This document shows positions 21,320-35,440 of a stretch of 64,000 nucleotides of DNA, one piece after another. The stretch is from Diploscapter coronatus (taxonomy: Eukaryota > Nematoda > Chromadorea > Rhabditida > Rhabditidae), in contig OZ038422.1 in assembly GCA_964036155.1 (NCBI GenBank), forward strand, positions 53,901,201 to 53,965,200, given 5' to 3'. The notes under the pieces were generated by a model. The model searched no databases. It had not been told where the DNA came from and saw only the letters and a program-made list of their open reading frames with translations. The translations under genes and the position numbers were made by a program. Position 1 is the stretch's first letter; every line of letters begins with the position of its first letter.

Positions 21320-24300
21320 TTACATTCTGAATCCGAAAGCCTCGATGAACTGAACGACGAAGTCCTCGTCGTCATCGGCCAGCGGCTCATTGTCGAACGT
21401 CTTGCATCTCTGCGAGCGACCATGGTTCAGATCAGCTGAAATGTTCAAAGATAAAACCGAAAAAATGGTTTTATCAATCTTTAAAATTTATTTTAAAAAC
21501 ATCTGTCTAGAAGTATTGAAGAGAAAATTTTATGGGTTATTAGCAGTTTGTAAATAACAGACTTTTTGACAACAAGATTTGAAATAACGAGATTTATTTA
21601 AAAGCTATTGAATAATAGAGAGTGGAGTTAGCTAAGAAAGAATAAGTTTTGTTATTTCAGAATCGTGTTGTCAAGATCTCGTCATTTGCCGAACTACTGG
21701 ATTATTAGTTTTTACAAGATACTTTTTCAAATATTTGCTATGGGCTATTGCATTTTTAAGTTCAGGAGAAATAATTTCGGCATGCGAATTGAAAAATTTC
21801 ATAAACAAAAAATCCAATATGATTTGTTATGAAATAAAAATGAAGTCTTTGAAAAATTAATTATTTACCATCCAACCACAATCCATTGTGCCCTCTGCCA
21901 GCGCCAATTGCAAGGGAATCTTTGGAGGCCATCACGAAGAATTGATTATCCCCAGTCCACGCGTATTGACGTAATTCTCTGAGAATGTGAAGGAATAATA
22001 CCCAAATCATAATTGTCTTGAATCGTGAAGGAAAGGGAATAGCTTTGCAAGTTTAGATACATGTAAATTGGTTGACATTTTAATTTTTTTCTAAAAATAA
22101 AGTTTGAAAATGGTGGTATGCATTTGTTTAAAAATGTAGAATATCTTCGAAATGTCCAACCTTGTGTGTGGCACCTCTCCAGTGAATCTCCACAGAAAGC
22201 AGCTGTCGCCAGTGCCAAAGAAGTGGTCGTTCGGACGAATGGCAGAGGACACAACTGCACCGAAAACGTGCTCCTTGGTATCTCGGATGATGAGAAGAAC
22301 AGGGGACAAGTCCTCGTCGAATTCTGCCATTTTCCTGAACGCAAGATATCAATATTGAATGAGTCGGTTCATTGCAGATAACTTCACAGTATGATAGCTT
22401 AGACGAGGAAAAAAGATTTTAAAAATGAAATAAAAGGCTCGAAAAATCGTTGATACCTGTAGAAAGTGGACAGTGAGAATCCATGCTTCTCGGAATTGTA
22501 GATTTGGACCCAGGGGTAGCCTTCAGCTCGGGGTGGGAGAATGTCCATGATCTGCAATTTATCTCGTTTATCCTTCTTCCATGTATCTTTTATTTTTGAT
22601 TTCGTTGGGCTATTCCAACCCTCATTTGCCAGGCTTATTTTCAATTTGAAAAAAAACACACCGAAGAATAGGTGGATGGATTTTCTAACAATTATAAAAG
22701 GCCACTAAAGAAATCGAAAATCTTGCCTGTCTGATCATGATTTCGTCGAGAATCATCGATTGACTGGCTCCTTGTGGAATGGGCATTTCGTCCTCCTTGT
22801 CGAGTTCGTCTAAATCCAGCCTTCGGCACATCTCACTCACAGTCACCAGCTCCCATTCCCTGTTGAGCAGAGACGAGCCGAACATATTCGATGGCTTGTC
22901 GCCTGAAATCCAAAATATTACACTAATCGAATGGGAGAGATCTTTGCATCTCGCCCGAGGAAATATTGATTCAGACGAATCGAGGATTATTTCAGAGCTG
23001 GAAATAAAAGAACACCGCAGGCTAAATCAAACACATGGAAAATTGGACCAAACACATCTAGATTGCGCACTCGAGAACTGCAATATCGCAGTGCAAAAAA
23101 ATAGCTAAATGAAAGATGAAGTGTTTAGCTATGCATGGAAATGAAAATTTTACATCGCAATTTCTAGAAGGAACGGGAAAGGAGAAATAGAAGAAATGAC
23201 AGGAAGCGTGACTGGATGGAAAGACTGCTTGAGACAGAGAAGCAGAAGCTATGCATCTTCGCCCATTTCGCGGCTAATCTCGATTTATCTGGGACGAAAT
23301 GAAGGGCAGGGGATCAATAGATCGATGAGTGTTTTGACATTTTCGAAAGTTCACACAGAACTTGACGCAGGCCCAGTTTAAGTTAAATAGTGCAATCGAG
23401 AACTAATTGGATTATTCATATATGAAAATTTTAGCTTGTGAGTAAAACCGACTATTGCAAACCTCGATTCTCTATTTTTGGTTTAATATTGAAAAATTTT
23501 CGATAAAATCTATTCTTCAGAGAAATGTGCGATTTAAAATGGCTATTTTTTGTCGTTTGAAGGCAAATCTTGTATTGAGAATTTGTTAATTTGAATTCCC
23601 CCTGAAAAGCATACTGAAACTTTCCTGACCTGCTAATTTGTCGTCGTCATTTGCATCGAGAATGATGAATCCCCCTTTGCCGTTCTTGTGCACAGCTCTC
23701 TGCATGTCTTCCCCAGTCTCTACCGAATTCTGATTCTCTCCTTCAGCCGTCGTGTCCTGCAAACACTTCCTTTTTTATATCACATTTTGCCCCGTTCTAT
23801 ACAAATTCTGTTTGCATTTCTGATGCTTTTTTTCAATTTCAAAAGCTGGGCGCAATAAATAAATTTTAAAGCTGCGCTTGGCAGTTGGAAAGGCATAACT
23901 GAGCTGCAACAAGATTTGGCAAAAAAAATTGAAGAATTCCATAAAATGACGTGGCAATTCAAAAAGAAGTAAAAAAAATTCGTAATACTTCAACGTCGCA
24001 TATTGTAAGCGAGAAAATGTATTGTTTTCCATATAATTTGCACAGCTAAGAATAAAAATGTTCTTAAATATTTCAATAGTGGGAATATCGATTTTCATTT
24101 TCGAATTTCTGCCCATTACATTTCGGACATACGATGCTGGATAAATAATTCTAAGACAAAATCTCTCTAACCTGCCCGTATTTCTCAGGACTCCACTTGA
24201 GCAGAAAGTGATAGATGAAGTAGGCCTTGTTTGGGGGAATCGCGTACCAGAACTCCCTCTTCAGCCGATTGCCGAAAGCGATGTCGTCCTCGTAAGAAGT

Positions 24301-27300
24301 CGAAAATTGGCTGGGGGAGGCTCCTATAAAGTGACAAAATAATAAATGCATGAAATCTGTCACAAGAAGATTGCAAGATGAGTCAGTATTCTGTTTAGGA
24401 AAGAGCGATAAAATCTCCAAACAAACAGAACTTCTGTTAATTCATAACAGTTCGTGATTTTTTAACGATCACCAATTTGACATCATGTCTTCCCTGGTAA
24501 TTAGTAATCGTGATGAAATTGCAACATGAAGTAAAGCAAAAACCAAAACTATAGCGTAGAAACAACGTAACGGAAAGGAATTCCCTAAATGGAAGTGGAG
24601 AAGGAAGAAAAGTAGAGGTAGAGCTATTTGCTGGGGACGGAGAGAAATGCAATGCGAAATGCTGCATGTTTGGAGAGGAAAAGGGGGACGATCAATGAGA
24701 AGTGAGAGGAAAGCAGGCCGACTATGCAAAATGGATGCAAATGCAGAACGAAGAAGGGAAAACAAGTGGAAGATCCTAAAGGATAAAGGCAAAGAAAAGC
24801 AATCAGTCACTCGGTTAAAAACAAAACTCAAATGGATTCCCTCCAGAAGTTTTCTTGTGTGAATGACCAAAGCCCAAACCTCAACTGCTCAAACTCTAAA
24901 TTCGCACTCGCAAATTACAAGTCGCTTTATTCAATTTGTAAAAGTTAATGACTTGACGGGAAATGTCGTTCCGAGTTTCTGGAACGAGTACGAATGACTG
25001 CCAAAATGAGCAGAAAACAAGACAAAACTGGATATAATTGTGGAAGATAGGTCGAGCGATGTCAGGTCGATGAGCTGTGGGGAATCACAGAGCAGGTCTG
25101 GTGGAATGGAATTTGCAATCTGGATTCGAAAGTGTTGAACATATATAGGGGAAAGGGATACGATAATAGCGCTAATTGCTTGACAACTACACGAGTGTAA
25201 CTGGCAAGGGAACCCCCGCAACAGTAATGCTGTATACATCAGCGGCAATCGTGTGTACTATTTGCTCTATTGGCTCATCCGTTAACCTTGTGATCTGCAC
25301 CATTCAACTCAGCATTTTCATTCACATTTTCAACCAATTTAGTCCCCTTTCTATTTGCAAAAATATGGGAAATCCCATTTGAATGGGTTCAAATTCGAAC
25401 GCGAAATCATACAACCGAAAGAGCAGGATTCAGTTGTGAAATTAGCGCTGAACAGACAAAAACAAGGTAAAATTGAGATTGAAAGAGTGAAGGAAGTTCA
25501 AATACCTAAAAGTTCACATGCCAAAAGGAGATTTAGAAATGCAGTTAAGAAGTTGCGATTTGAATTTCAAATATCGGAGGCTAGCCCTGAGATGTTCAAT
25601 AAAATCAAGCATAATCTACTTCATGGCTCTTATTGTGAAATGGAAATGATTGTTTTGACGAGTGAACGGGTTTTTAGAACAAAATATGAAAATAAAAAAC
25701 AAAACACAAAAAAGGACCTACTTCTCAATTTGCGTCTCTTGCGAGTGAGTCTAACAGCCATATAATAGGGTAGCTGAGGGGAAGCAGGAACTGAGCCCTG
25801 AAAATATGACATTTTGCTTGGGAATTGCTTATGGATGCTAGACAAGTAAATAATCTTCGCTTTTCACACTTCCATACTTATCATTGAAATTTTATGCAAT
25901 GCTAGAAATGTCTAACTAAGAAACTTACTAGAGGAATTAGGAACGGATTATTATTTACGTTATCGTTGAATCAGAAAGAATTGCAGATAATTAGGAGAAA
26001 TGAGTCAAGAATTCGACTTTATGAGCGATATTTTATTTTAAAAATGTTCTATGCTAAATAACTCTGACTCAACTATTAAAAAAAAATATCTGCAACTAAA
26101 CATGCATAGAGAACACTGATTTGTGAAAGCGCAAAAATAATGGTTCCTTAACTCCTTGACTCTCTATTTCATTTGTCATTATGTTATATAGTTTCCCGAT
26201 TTTTTCAATTTAAAAATTATACTGAATCATAAAGTATCAAACTCACATTGCTATGCTGCCTGTCGATAAGTTTATCCACATTAGCGAGCACATCAGGTCC
26301 TTCGTCAACAGAAGTCGCGCAAGCGAATATCGCGTCTGCGGCTCCACTCGCCACTGCATCGTCCCGAGCCTTCTTCGTTCGCTGTTTCAGATCCTCTAGT
26401 TTTGCCAGTGACTGTTCGCGACGGATCTGACTAACGGTACGCTGCTCCTGAAATAAAAGGTTTGAAATGATTAGGAAATCTAATAAAATAGTATGTGTGG
26501 TAAGATTCCGAGCAAAATTATGAAATAGAATTTTGCTCATAAAATCTTTCAAAATGAAATTTAGCTAAACTAAAAAAAATCGACCTCAACAGTAAATAGA
26601 TCCTGTACTCCATTGATTCCATCAGACACGATGGACTGACTCTTGTCGACCACTCGGCCAGCGATGTCGACAGCAGCCTTTGCTTGAGTCACAGCCACCT
26701 CTCCAACAGCCTTCACTCCCGTTTCGATGCCTGTCTGAATCGAGTCTGCAGCACTCTTCGTATGAGTCACGACAGTCTTCGTTCCCTGCACGGCAGTCTG
26801 AGCAACTTTCTCTGCCCCTTGAGCGACTTGGCCTTGAATCGACTTTGCACGAGCACTGAAAATAGTTAATTTTTGGAATAAAAATGCCATCTGTAATGAG
26901 TCAAACACGTGGAAATCTACTCCTAACTAGGCATATTGTATGCCAATGATAACTAATTTGTGAGATTAATTATTTTTAGTTTTAGTAAAATCTACTCGAA
27001 CTGTGTCTATTTTCCTAGCAGAAAAGAAGTTACCTCAAAGTTCTTCCCAGTTTTCCGAAAGAACGTCTGGCTGCATTTGGAGAGAATCTGCCTATTCCAG
27101 TTGGAGTGGGAGGGGCATCCAATTCCGAGAACGAACGGGGACGGTCTTCACTGCTCTGGGAATTCGGGGAGCGGGAACGGCGACGGACATCAATTGCTGA
27201 AATCAGTCAGATAAATCATTGCTTTTAGAAAAACCTACGCAGCACATGCACATTCAAATGAAAACTTCATCTGCTTTTCATTCTCAATTAAATTCATTTC

Positions 27301-30300
27301 AAATTCAAATTCGATGAATTTTTCAATGGGTGGTGCGTGAACTTGACAAAAATTTGAAAAAAAGAATTTCCAAGTAATTCTCAAAAATACGAAAAAGTGC
27401 AAACCCGAAGCAGTAGCCTCCGAATAAGTTCTTCGCTTTTCGCCAGGTTCTTCAGGAGATTCAATCTTGTTCGTCTCTTCCGAAATCGAGGGCAAATATG
27501 TCTCACTTGTCATCAGTTTTGACTGTGAATTAGACTGAAATTTTTAAATTGAAAAATTTGAATGATTTTTAAATCTAACCTGATCATCGACGTCACTTGC
27601 CGAATCAGAATCCTCCGTCTTGAAGGACTGACTTGCATCCTGGTAGGATCCCAGGGAGAAATCGACCTTGGAAGGATCTGCCTCTGAGCCCGGGATGTCA
27701 ATTGCACGCTCAATTTCTTCCTTCTGTTCAGCGCCACTCTTCTGTTCAATTTCAGATGCGTCGACAGAGTCAGTCGATTTTGCAGACTTCTGAAAGCCTT
27801 ATCGTTTACTTTCTTTCTTTCTAATTTGAAATGATTTTGTTTAATTTTACTCGCTATTTTCATTTTATCTTATAAGAAAAATATTGCCGATGAAAAAACC
27901 AAATAATTTGCCAATTTATTGAAATGATCTTCGATTTATAGAAGTCTTTTAAAAATAGAAAAAAAAAACCTACAGCAGGTGTATGTGGAGGCGTTCGAAC
28001 ATGCTCTGGGTCAAAGATTTCCTTCTTCTTCTCAGTAATGTCACCCATTATGCTAGAGAATTCCTTGTAAACTGAGACAGAAACGATCTCTTCCATGCTG
28101 AAAACAGCATCTTTGCAAGAAAATGATATTGAATTTTTCAATAACTCAGAAGATTCATTAAATCGTGCAGTTTGCTGTATTCTTTTTCTTCTAAAAAATT
28201 CAGAACTGCTATCGCATTAAGCGTGTATTTGAAAAAAGCTTGAAAAAGACAGCTCTTCTACCATAAATTTAGCAAAAATCGAATACAAAATAGCATACTT
28301 AGCAACCATTCCATATAGGTCAGGACCGTTTTCCTTGACGAGTGGATGAGAGACATCGGGATCAAACATCAAGCAATTCGGCGTGATCAGGAGGGTGCCA
28401 TTTACATTTCCATCAGATTCGGTAAGTTGCTTCACCTGAACATTCAATGCCGTCCTTCAAGTTACTTGCTTTTTCTTACCTTAATCTTAAGGAATCTCTG
28501 GAGGCAGTCCTCGTCAGCATCCTCACTCTGCGTGCTCGACCCGACAGGCGCACTCTTGGTCTTCGTCAATGAGCCGCGTCTCGCAGGAATTGCGCCTCCA
28601 GGGCCTTTCCGAATACCGTCAGCTGAATTATAAGGAATTGTATTCTCGTCATTTTTTATATTTCGAATAAATTTTTAAACATTCAAGCAGAAGAATTTAG
28701 ATAATTTCTGGTATTTTGTCAGGAAAAATGGTTATTCTCTTCCAAAGAAGAATAAGCTTCAGCGTTCACAACATTAGAAACTGTTCAAACTTTGTTTTCA
28801 CAAAAAGATATAACAATGCAAGTATTTTCATTTGGTATTCGAATCTTTATTTTGTTCAAAAATAAATAAACAACCATAATTCATACCCATGCTTTCGTGC
28901 CCCGCCGCGATGGGATTGAGCTTGGTTCCCTGTGCTCCGGCCGCACACGCACTTGACTCATTGAAAACGTCGTCGTTCTTGAGAGGAACGAGTATTTTCT
29001 GGCCGGGGAAAACCTGCAAACAAGATATCATCGCACGATACAGAATCACGGAATAAATTATAAGAGATTACTTGGAAAATCGGCCTGCTTTTGATCATAA
29101 ATTTGATGATGCAAATGAAGAAAAACGCGCGATGCACGCAAGCTGACGGAAAACAAGTGGTTGGTAAAATGCGTGAGAATAAGTCGTTTTCGAACACCAC
29201 TTTTTCAACTCGTGTTTCAATTCGACTTTTTCCATTTTTTTTAAATTAGTTATTATCGTTTTTGTTATTCTACCAGTCTGCTGTTTTTATCACGTCTTTT
29301 AATTAATTTTAAAGAACTGTAAATTATCTACCATTCTGGATCCCATTTTGTTGAGTTTGGCCAGCTCCCCAACAGTGCAGTCGTGCACAGCGGCAATCCG
29401 CTCTATCGTATCAGTATCGCTAACTGTGTATTCCATCTGAAAACGGTCCATTATTAGTGACGAAGTCTCGAGATACGAGATTTTTTGCCAACGATAGTAG
29501 CTATGTAAATCGTAGTGTAAACGCAGTGCGTGAAAAAGGACAATTTCTATTCTCCTTCCTCCTTCTCGATGGCAGAAAAGAGTCGCGCACATTCCACTGC
29601 CTTCAGATTTCAGCAATGCAAAATCCAGAACTGCAACTGAACAGAGCAGCTGCTTCTTATCGAATTTGTGGGGGCGTCACAATGCAAAAAGCAGCTAAAA
29701 GTAAGCAGAGAAGAAGTAATCGCTGGAAGACGAAGGCAAATGAAATGAGCAGGGTGGTGGAGTTCAAATATTTCAAACGGAAATTGCAGAACTCGCACAT
29801 TTCCGGTTTGGACAGCGAGACGACGGGGACAAAGATAATAGCCCTTTGAATGGTTAAATAAGCGATGTAGTATTTTGGAAACCGGTAGAAAATTGTCAAT
29901 CGATACAAATTTTGATTGAAAACAATCAGTGAAATTCATTAGAAAAAAGCCGACCTTCAATCAACAAAACGACAACATATGAGGAGAAAATCTAATTGGG
30001 TTAGAAGATCGCTATCAACCTGTCATATGAATCCAGCACAATAAAGACCGAACATTCTAGATTCAGATCATCTTCATAAAACTTCTTATAGGGCTGACGA
30101 TGCAAACCACCGTTTCAAGGAAAAAAGTTAGAATTTCGAAATTTTTACCTAATCTATGCTTATGAAAAGGGGATTGCTGCCAGTGGACTGGCCAGTGCAA
30201 ATTGCCTTATCGAAATGGGTGAAAATTGAATGGAAAGGAAGGGAATCGATAAAACAATAGAGAGGAATCACAACACAAAGAGAAGGGAATTAGAGAGGCG

Positions 30301-33018
30301 AACAGGGAGAAATGAAGAGGGAGGGCGGGAAGTAACGAGGCTGACAGGAACAGGACAGAAAAGAAGTGCTGGTATTCGAGATGAAGACTGACACATACAG
30401 GATGTTCAACGGACATCTGACAAGAGAAGAGGGGAAACGTGGATAAACTTTTTGCAAACTGGCAGAATGTGAATTGCTTATCAGGAGAGGCGAATCTCCC
30501 CCTGCTTCTCGACCCCTTCTTCTTCGCCTTGTCCCTTTCCCTTCAACCTCTTCTCTTTCGGTTCCCGAAATGCCATTGTTTTTCTTGAATGAGTGGAGTG
30601 TGCAGCTGCTCCTCCATGTGTCTGCTTCCCCCTTTCCTTCTTTCCTTTCCTCTATTTTGCCCATTTTCGGCCTCTTTTTCACGTTTTCACGTTGTTTCTG
30701 CTTGTCATCTTTCAATTTTGCAGTCCAATGCTGAAAAACAACGACGAAAGTTGCGTATTACGGCACAAATAATAGATTTTTTTTTCGAATTTTTTACTGA
30801 AATTTGGGGAAGAAGTGATACAAAATAAGAGAATGTTTTATGGACTGTCAGGGCACTGAAAAACCGTTCGAGAATAGCAACAAAGCAGATAAGAGAGAAA
30901 CAAGCTAATTGACTAGACCAATCAGTTGATAAAAAAATGAATGCATTATCATTAACTGCACTTCCAAGTTTTCTGACATCACATGAATATCATTACTTCA
31001 TTGCTGAATTCGAGTTTTGCTCGAAGGAAAAAGACCAATATGAAAACTAAAGAGAAAAAACGATAGAATTGAAGCGAAAAATGTAGGAAGAAATGTGCGG
31101 AGACCACGAGGAAGAAAAACCACTGCAGAATTGGATTTAGACGATCAAAATAAGTGAAATATGAGCGAAACGAGAGAAGAGTGGGGGAAGAAGACGGGAA
31201 GGGGAGATTGCTTCCAAAATGGGTCTGCAGACTAGAAGTTGATGGCATGACTCCCATTGGCAGTTTTTTTCGTAGTTGTGCCACATTTGGTTGACTTTTT
31301 GCCCGTTTCTTTATCACGCTCCCTCAATTCCCTGCTATTTTCAAGCCATTTCCATCGCATCGACCTCCTTCAAATGCACATTCCACATTCCTCGTCCCCA
31401 GTCACATTCGCATTCGGGCATCTAACTTATTCTGTTTCGAGCTTTCGATTCGTTTCTTTAATTTTGCCCCCGACATGTGTGGTTGTGTCGTATATCAGAC
31501 GACTCTCCATCTTCAAGCCTTCTTTCCAATTCTAAGATCTTCATAATCTCGGCTAGTTGTTCTCTTTTAGCCGCATCGTGACATTGACGCAATTGCATTG
31601 CTTGGAATGGAAAATGAGCTGATGAAAAGAAAAGAAGCAAAGACGAAGAAGCTAAAGAACGAAAGAGAAAGAAAAGAGGAGAGGAACACGCAAATTGAAC
31701 TCAACCATCAAATGGAGATGAAGAAATTAAGAAGTCATTTCGAAGACAAAAGATGTTTTCGGATCTTGTAGTAGCAAATTGAATTGAAGTCAAAATATTA
31801 TCAAACGCATTTCACATTTGATAACATTTTTGCAATTTTCTGCTTATTGAAGGCTCATACTCACTGGAACAAACATATAATTTTATAAATAAGCAGCTAC
31901 CGAAGACTATTATTTTCTACTGGAAGACGAAAAAGCGTAAACAGTTTGAAAATCATCCTTATTGATCGCAGAAGGCTAATATCGAAAATGAAACTGAACA
32001 TTGGTGATCCAGCCACTCATAAAGGATACAAAATAAACGGGGAACGGTCACTGCGCACCAAAGTAGTATCTCTGTAGAAGAAATCATGTATCGGGTACTA
32101 CCTTCGTCTATCACAAATTTGAGACATTCCAGCATCATGAAATTGTTTGTATCAAACCACACCACCTCTAATGTGAATTATATACATTACAATTGGAATT
32201 TTACGATATCATAGAAAAGAGATAGAATAGAGGTAGGTAGATAAGGAGATAGGGTAAGGCAAGGCAGGATACGTTCAAGTAAAATCACAAATTAGTTGAA
32301 CATACCTTCTAACCTTCATTGACTTATTTGTATATACCTGCTACCCCTAGCTTGATAATGAAATTTTTAAAAATTAAAACTAAAATCCGGCAATTTTGCT
32401 CATTTCAATACAATGTCCTTATAGAAAGTTAGGTTTTAAAGCGATTCTTTCTTTTTTAGAAATACTCTAGTTGAACAGTTGATGCACAGTGGCATACATT
32501 CAAATAAAAATGAATGGAGATGATGCAAAAAAAATGTTTGAAATTAGGGCAAGAAATGGTGGAAAAGAGTGAATAGAGTGAAAAGTGAACGGTTCGATAT
32601 AGGAAAAATGGAATCGATGATGGAAAGAGGGTCAAATTGCAGACAAAACTGATAAAGTCTGGAAAAAGCGAATGGGAAGCCATAATCTGACGCGAGTTTA
32701 GTTGATTTTTTGTCGCAGCAACATTGTATAGATTATCGCATTTATGACTCAATGGCCATATTTCAAGTTGTCGTTTTCAAATAAATACACCGCTGGTGGC
32801 TTATAATCTAGACTTTCATGGACAAAGAAGTAGAAAATTGAATTTGATACCTGAAACCGAAATTGGAATTCTGGTAGAGCATTTGGAGGTGCCGAGGTTA
32901 CAGTAGCCTCTGTGGATTCTTTCTGTTTAGATCGGAATCTTGACGGAGAAAGGGCTCTTAGCGAACGAGCCCGAATGAGTTTGAGCTGATCGGTCAGTTC
33001 GGTTATGGTAGTCATTTG
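21320..33018 (-). CDS. lmd-3 (OXR1): Oxidation resistance protein 1-like (LysM-GRAM-TLDc)
   Basis: Minus-strand exons: 33018-32851, 29436-29332, 29013-28887, 28622-28480, 28435-28299, 28097-27974, 27789-27580, 27534-27405, 27196-27034, 26855-26585, 26447-26247, 25797-25722, 24323-24172, 23756-23630, 22902-22727, 22551-22457, 22334-22161, 21978-21869, 21435-21320; all phases close, about 933 residues. Order: basic N-terminus; LysM (MEYTVSDTDTIERIAAVHDC to PGQKILVPLKND, split over two exons); Ser-rich linker; GRAM-like segment (NGTLLITPNCLMFDP, KENGPDLYGM); acidic linkers; a 90-residue Ala/Lys/Val amphipathic repeat (exon 26855-26585); a charged coiled stretch; and TLDc (REWELVTVSEMCRRLD, GYPWVQIYNSEKHGFSLSTF, YAWTGDNQFFVMASKDSLAI, ending VVQFIEAFGFRM). 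TLDc proteins of the OXR1 family protect against oxidative damage and bind V-ATPase; that role is from family knowledge. The first exon is assigned by phase and position only; LysM could also start at its own ATG (29436). The intron after 22727 uses a GC donor. Confidence 0.9.
29437..32850. other. Long first coding intron of the OXR1-like gene
   Basis: About 3.4 kb between the proposed first coding exon and the LysM exon. The frames here (for example the long pyrimidine- or purine-rich ones around 30.3-30.8 kb) are low-complexity and lack splice support. An alternative promoter upstream of the LysM exon, whose ATG directly follows TTTTCAG, is possible. No repeat or RNA gene was recognised. 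Confidence 0.4.
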
Positions 33019-35419
33019 CTGAAATGGCACTGTTAAGTGCATCCTTGCAACGAATGCAATGCGAATGTCTCGAAGATAGAGTATAGAAAGGTAGAGGGCA
33101 AACAGGACTAATTGACTATTCATAAGCTGAGACTTCATGTGCAAATGAGCGATGATTGGTGTTGCTGGAGGAACAGAGCAAGAAGAGTTGCGTGAGGCAG
33201 ATAAAGAGAAGTTGAAAAAGGACTGATACTGAATTCGAGGCAAATAAGCCTAGACAAGAAGGGAAGGAAGTGGAAAGCCAAGGGATAGAGAGATGGGGTT
33301 GGACTGGGCTAATTGGAAGATGAGGGGATTTTGACAGAGGAAGGATTGCGGCACGAGACTGAACTAATTAGATAGAGCAACTCGGAAAAGATGCCAATCT
33401 TCGACGAAAAGGTGCTGAAAGAGCCAACATCGCATGCTCTTTACAGATACAAACCTATAATAAATCATCGAAAAGAGTAAAGCACAAACATTATTCATTC
33501 CAACCGTATCTAGTAGATCTAGACAGACTTATTTTAGCACAAATGATAGATTATCATTTCACAACTTCAGATAATCTTCATGTGAAACTTCTCGTCGAAA
33601 TAGGAAAAAAGATATAGAAAAGTTACACGACTAAACTACAATTCGAAGAAGGGGAATGAGTGAGAACGAGAAGACATGGAAAAATTTATGGAGATATAAA
33701 ATCAGACATTCCGAATTTCATCTAACACGAGTCATATGGACAAAAACGGCGCGAATGCACAAAATGAAAATGCAACTCTCTCTCTCTCTGCACAGCTTCA
33801 CATATCTTTCGACTCGTTGACTCTTCAACATCCCGCTTCATCTCGCAACTCGTCTGCCTCAATCTCAGTTTCTGTCTCCCCTCTTCCTCTTTTGTCCTCT
33901 TTTCATATCCCCTCCTCTCTTCCTCTCCTTCCTTAGCTAAATCCCTCGACATCTCCAAATCTCTAAATAAATCCAATGCCCGTGCCGCAAAAGACGAGGC
34001 TTTATTTTATCACTTATCAGTGGAAAAGAGACAGGCTGCAGGCAGATTGGATGAATGAATAAATGAGACACGCTATTTCGTATGAGCACGTTTTGGATAT
34101 CTCAATATTGCACATTTCAAAACAACTAATGAAATAATCTTATCAAGGTAGGTAAATGATAAATGGATATTTGGTGATTCACATATTCAAGTGTTTTCAT
34201 CAAAAATGAATACTTTGAATAGTGTGTGGAGAAATATGCTAGACGTTTATCATTATCTCTCAGCATCATTGAGCACTAATCCCATTATTCAAACATATAC
34301 ATTAGCGATGAAAGTTATTGTCAATGAACGATTACTTGGAATAAAGTAGAAAGGACGCATTTTTGCTCTTCCTCTTTTGAGCATCAAAATGCGCACTCAG
34401 ACGTAATTGTTCATTTGACGATTTTTCCCATGAACACTTTTCAGTTATTGTATTCTATAGAAGAGGTAATCGATATTGTTAAAAATTAATCGACAATTAA
34501 CACAAAATTGAGAACAAAGAAAACAAAAGTGTCGTCAAATTGAGGAAGATACGTAGTTCACAAAAGGAGAAGAAAGGAGCGCATCTTTTTTTCTTTATTC
34601 CAAGTTATCGTTCACCGACAATATGCAATCTCACGTTTTCATAGTCATAATAATAATATAATGAATAAGATAGTTGGATATAAAAGATTTTTGTAAGAAG
34701 ATGAAGTAATTCATCAAAATAAATTAATTATCAGCGTAAGGTAGGGACCACGATTTTAGTTTCGGAAGAATTCATTCCGACTCTTTTCCCGAAACAAAAT
34801 GAAGATCAACTTCACTTTCCCAACATGCTCACTCTTACAAATACCTGCTTTTCTATTCTAACTTTTACAATTTCTCTAAAACTTGACAGAAAATGGCATG
34901 ACGACTAAAGTTTTGACTAAAAATCAAGCTACAGTATTTTAGTGACTATAAAAACGACGTGCAACGTTGCGTTTTCGACCGAAACCGAAGAAGACATCTG
35001 CGTGAATGAAAATGAATTGCGATTGAACATGTTGTTACTTGATATCTCCTCGTCTTCTCATTCAACATCAGTTTCTGTTTCGGTTTCTGCATCGAAATCC
35101 TTTTATCGTTGCTTGGTTAGCTGCATCTTCCTTCAGCCACTGGGTGAGCGAGTCTTTCATTTGCAGTACACGAACCTTTTGCTTCAGGGTCTTGGCCCTT
35201 TCTCTTCTCTGTGAGTCGGCGACGAACATAAATATTTGCATACTATGCAGCGAGGAAAGACAGAGACAGAGTCCCAGAGGCAAGATGCAAGGCCGAGGCA
35301 GCCGGCTGCAGAGCGAAAGGTCCGTTGTCCGTTCAGGTGCAGCAGGAAATAGAACGGGCAATCTAGAGGTAGAGAGAGGGGAAAGGAGAGAAGTCGCGCA
35401 GTCTGTCTGTTTCTCTGTA

Positions 35420-35440
35420 CAGCAGCAGCAGCAGCAGCAG
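35420..35440. repeat. (CAG)7 microsatellite
   Basis: Seven exact CAG units. In one plus-strand frame they read as Gln and on the minus strand as Cys or Leu. No surrounding exon could be supported, so it is treated as a non-coding microsatellite. Confidence 0.85.

Noticed and set aside
30207..30828. Overlapping long open frames on both strands at 30.2-30.8 kb
   Set aside because: They come from purine/pyrimidine-rich low-complexity sequence within the proposed long OXR1 intron. No splice-phase support.
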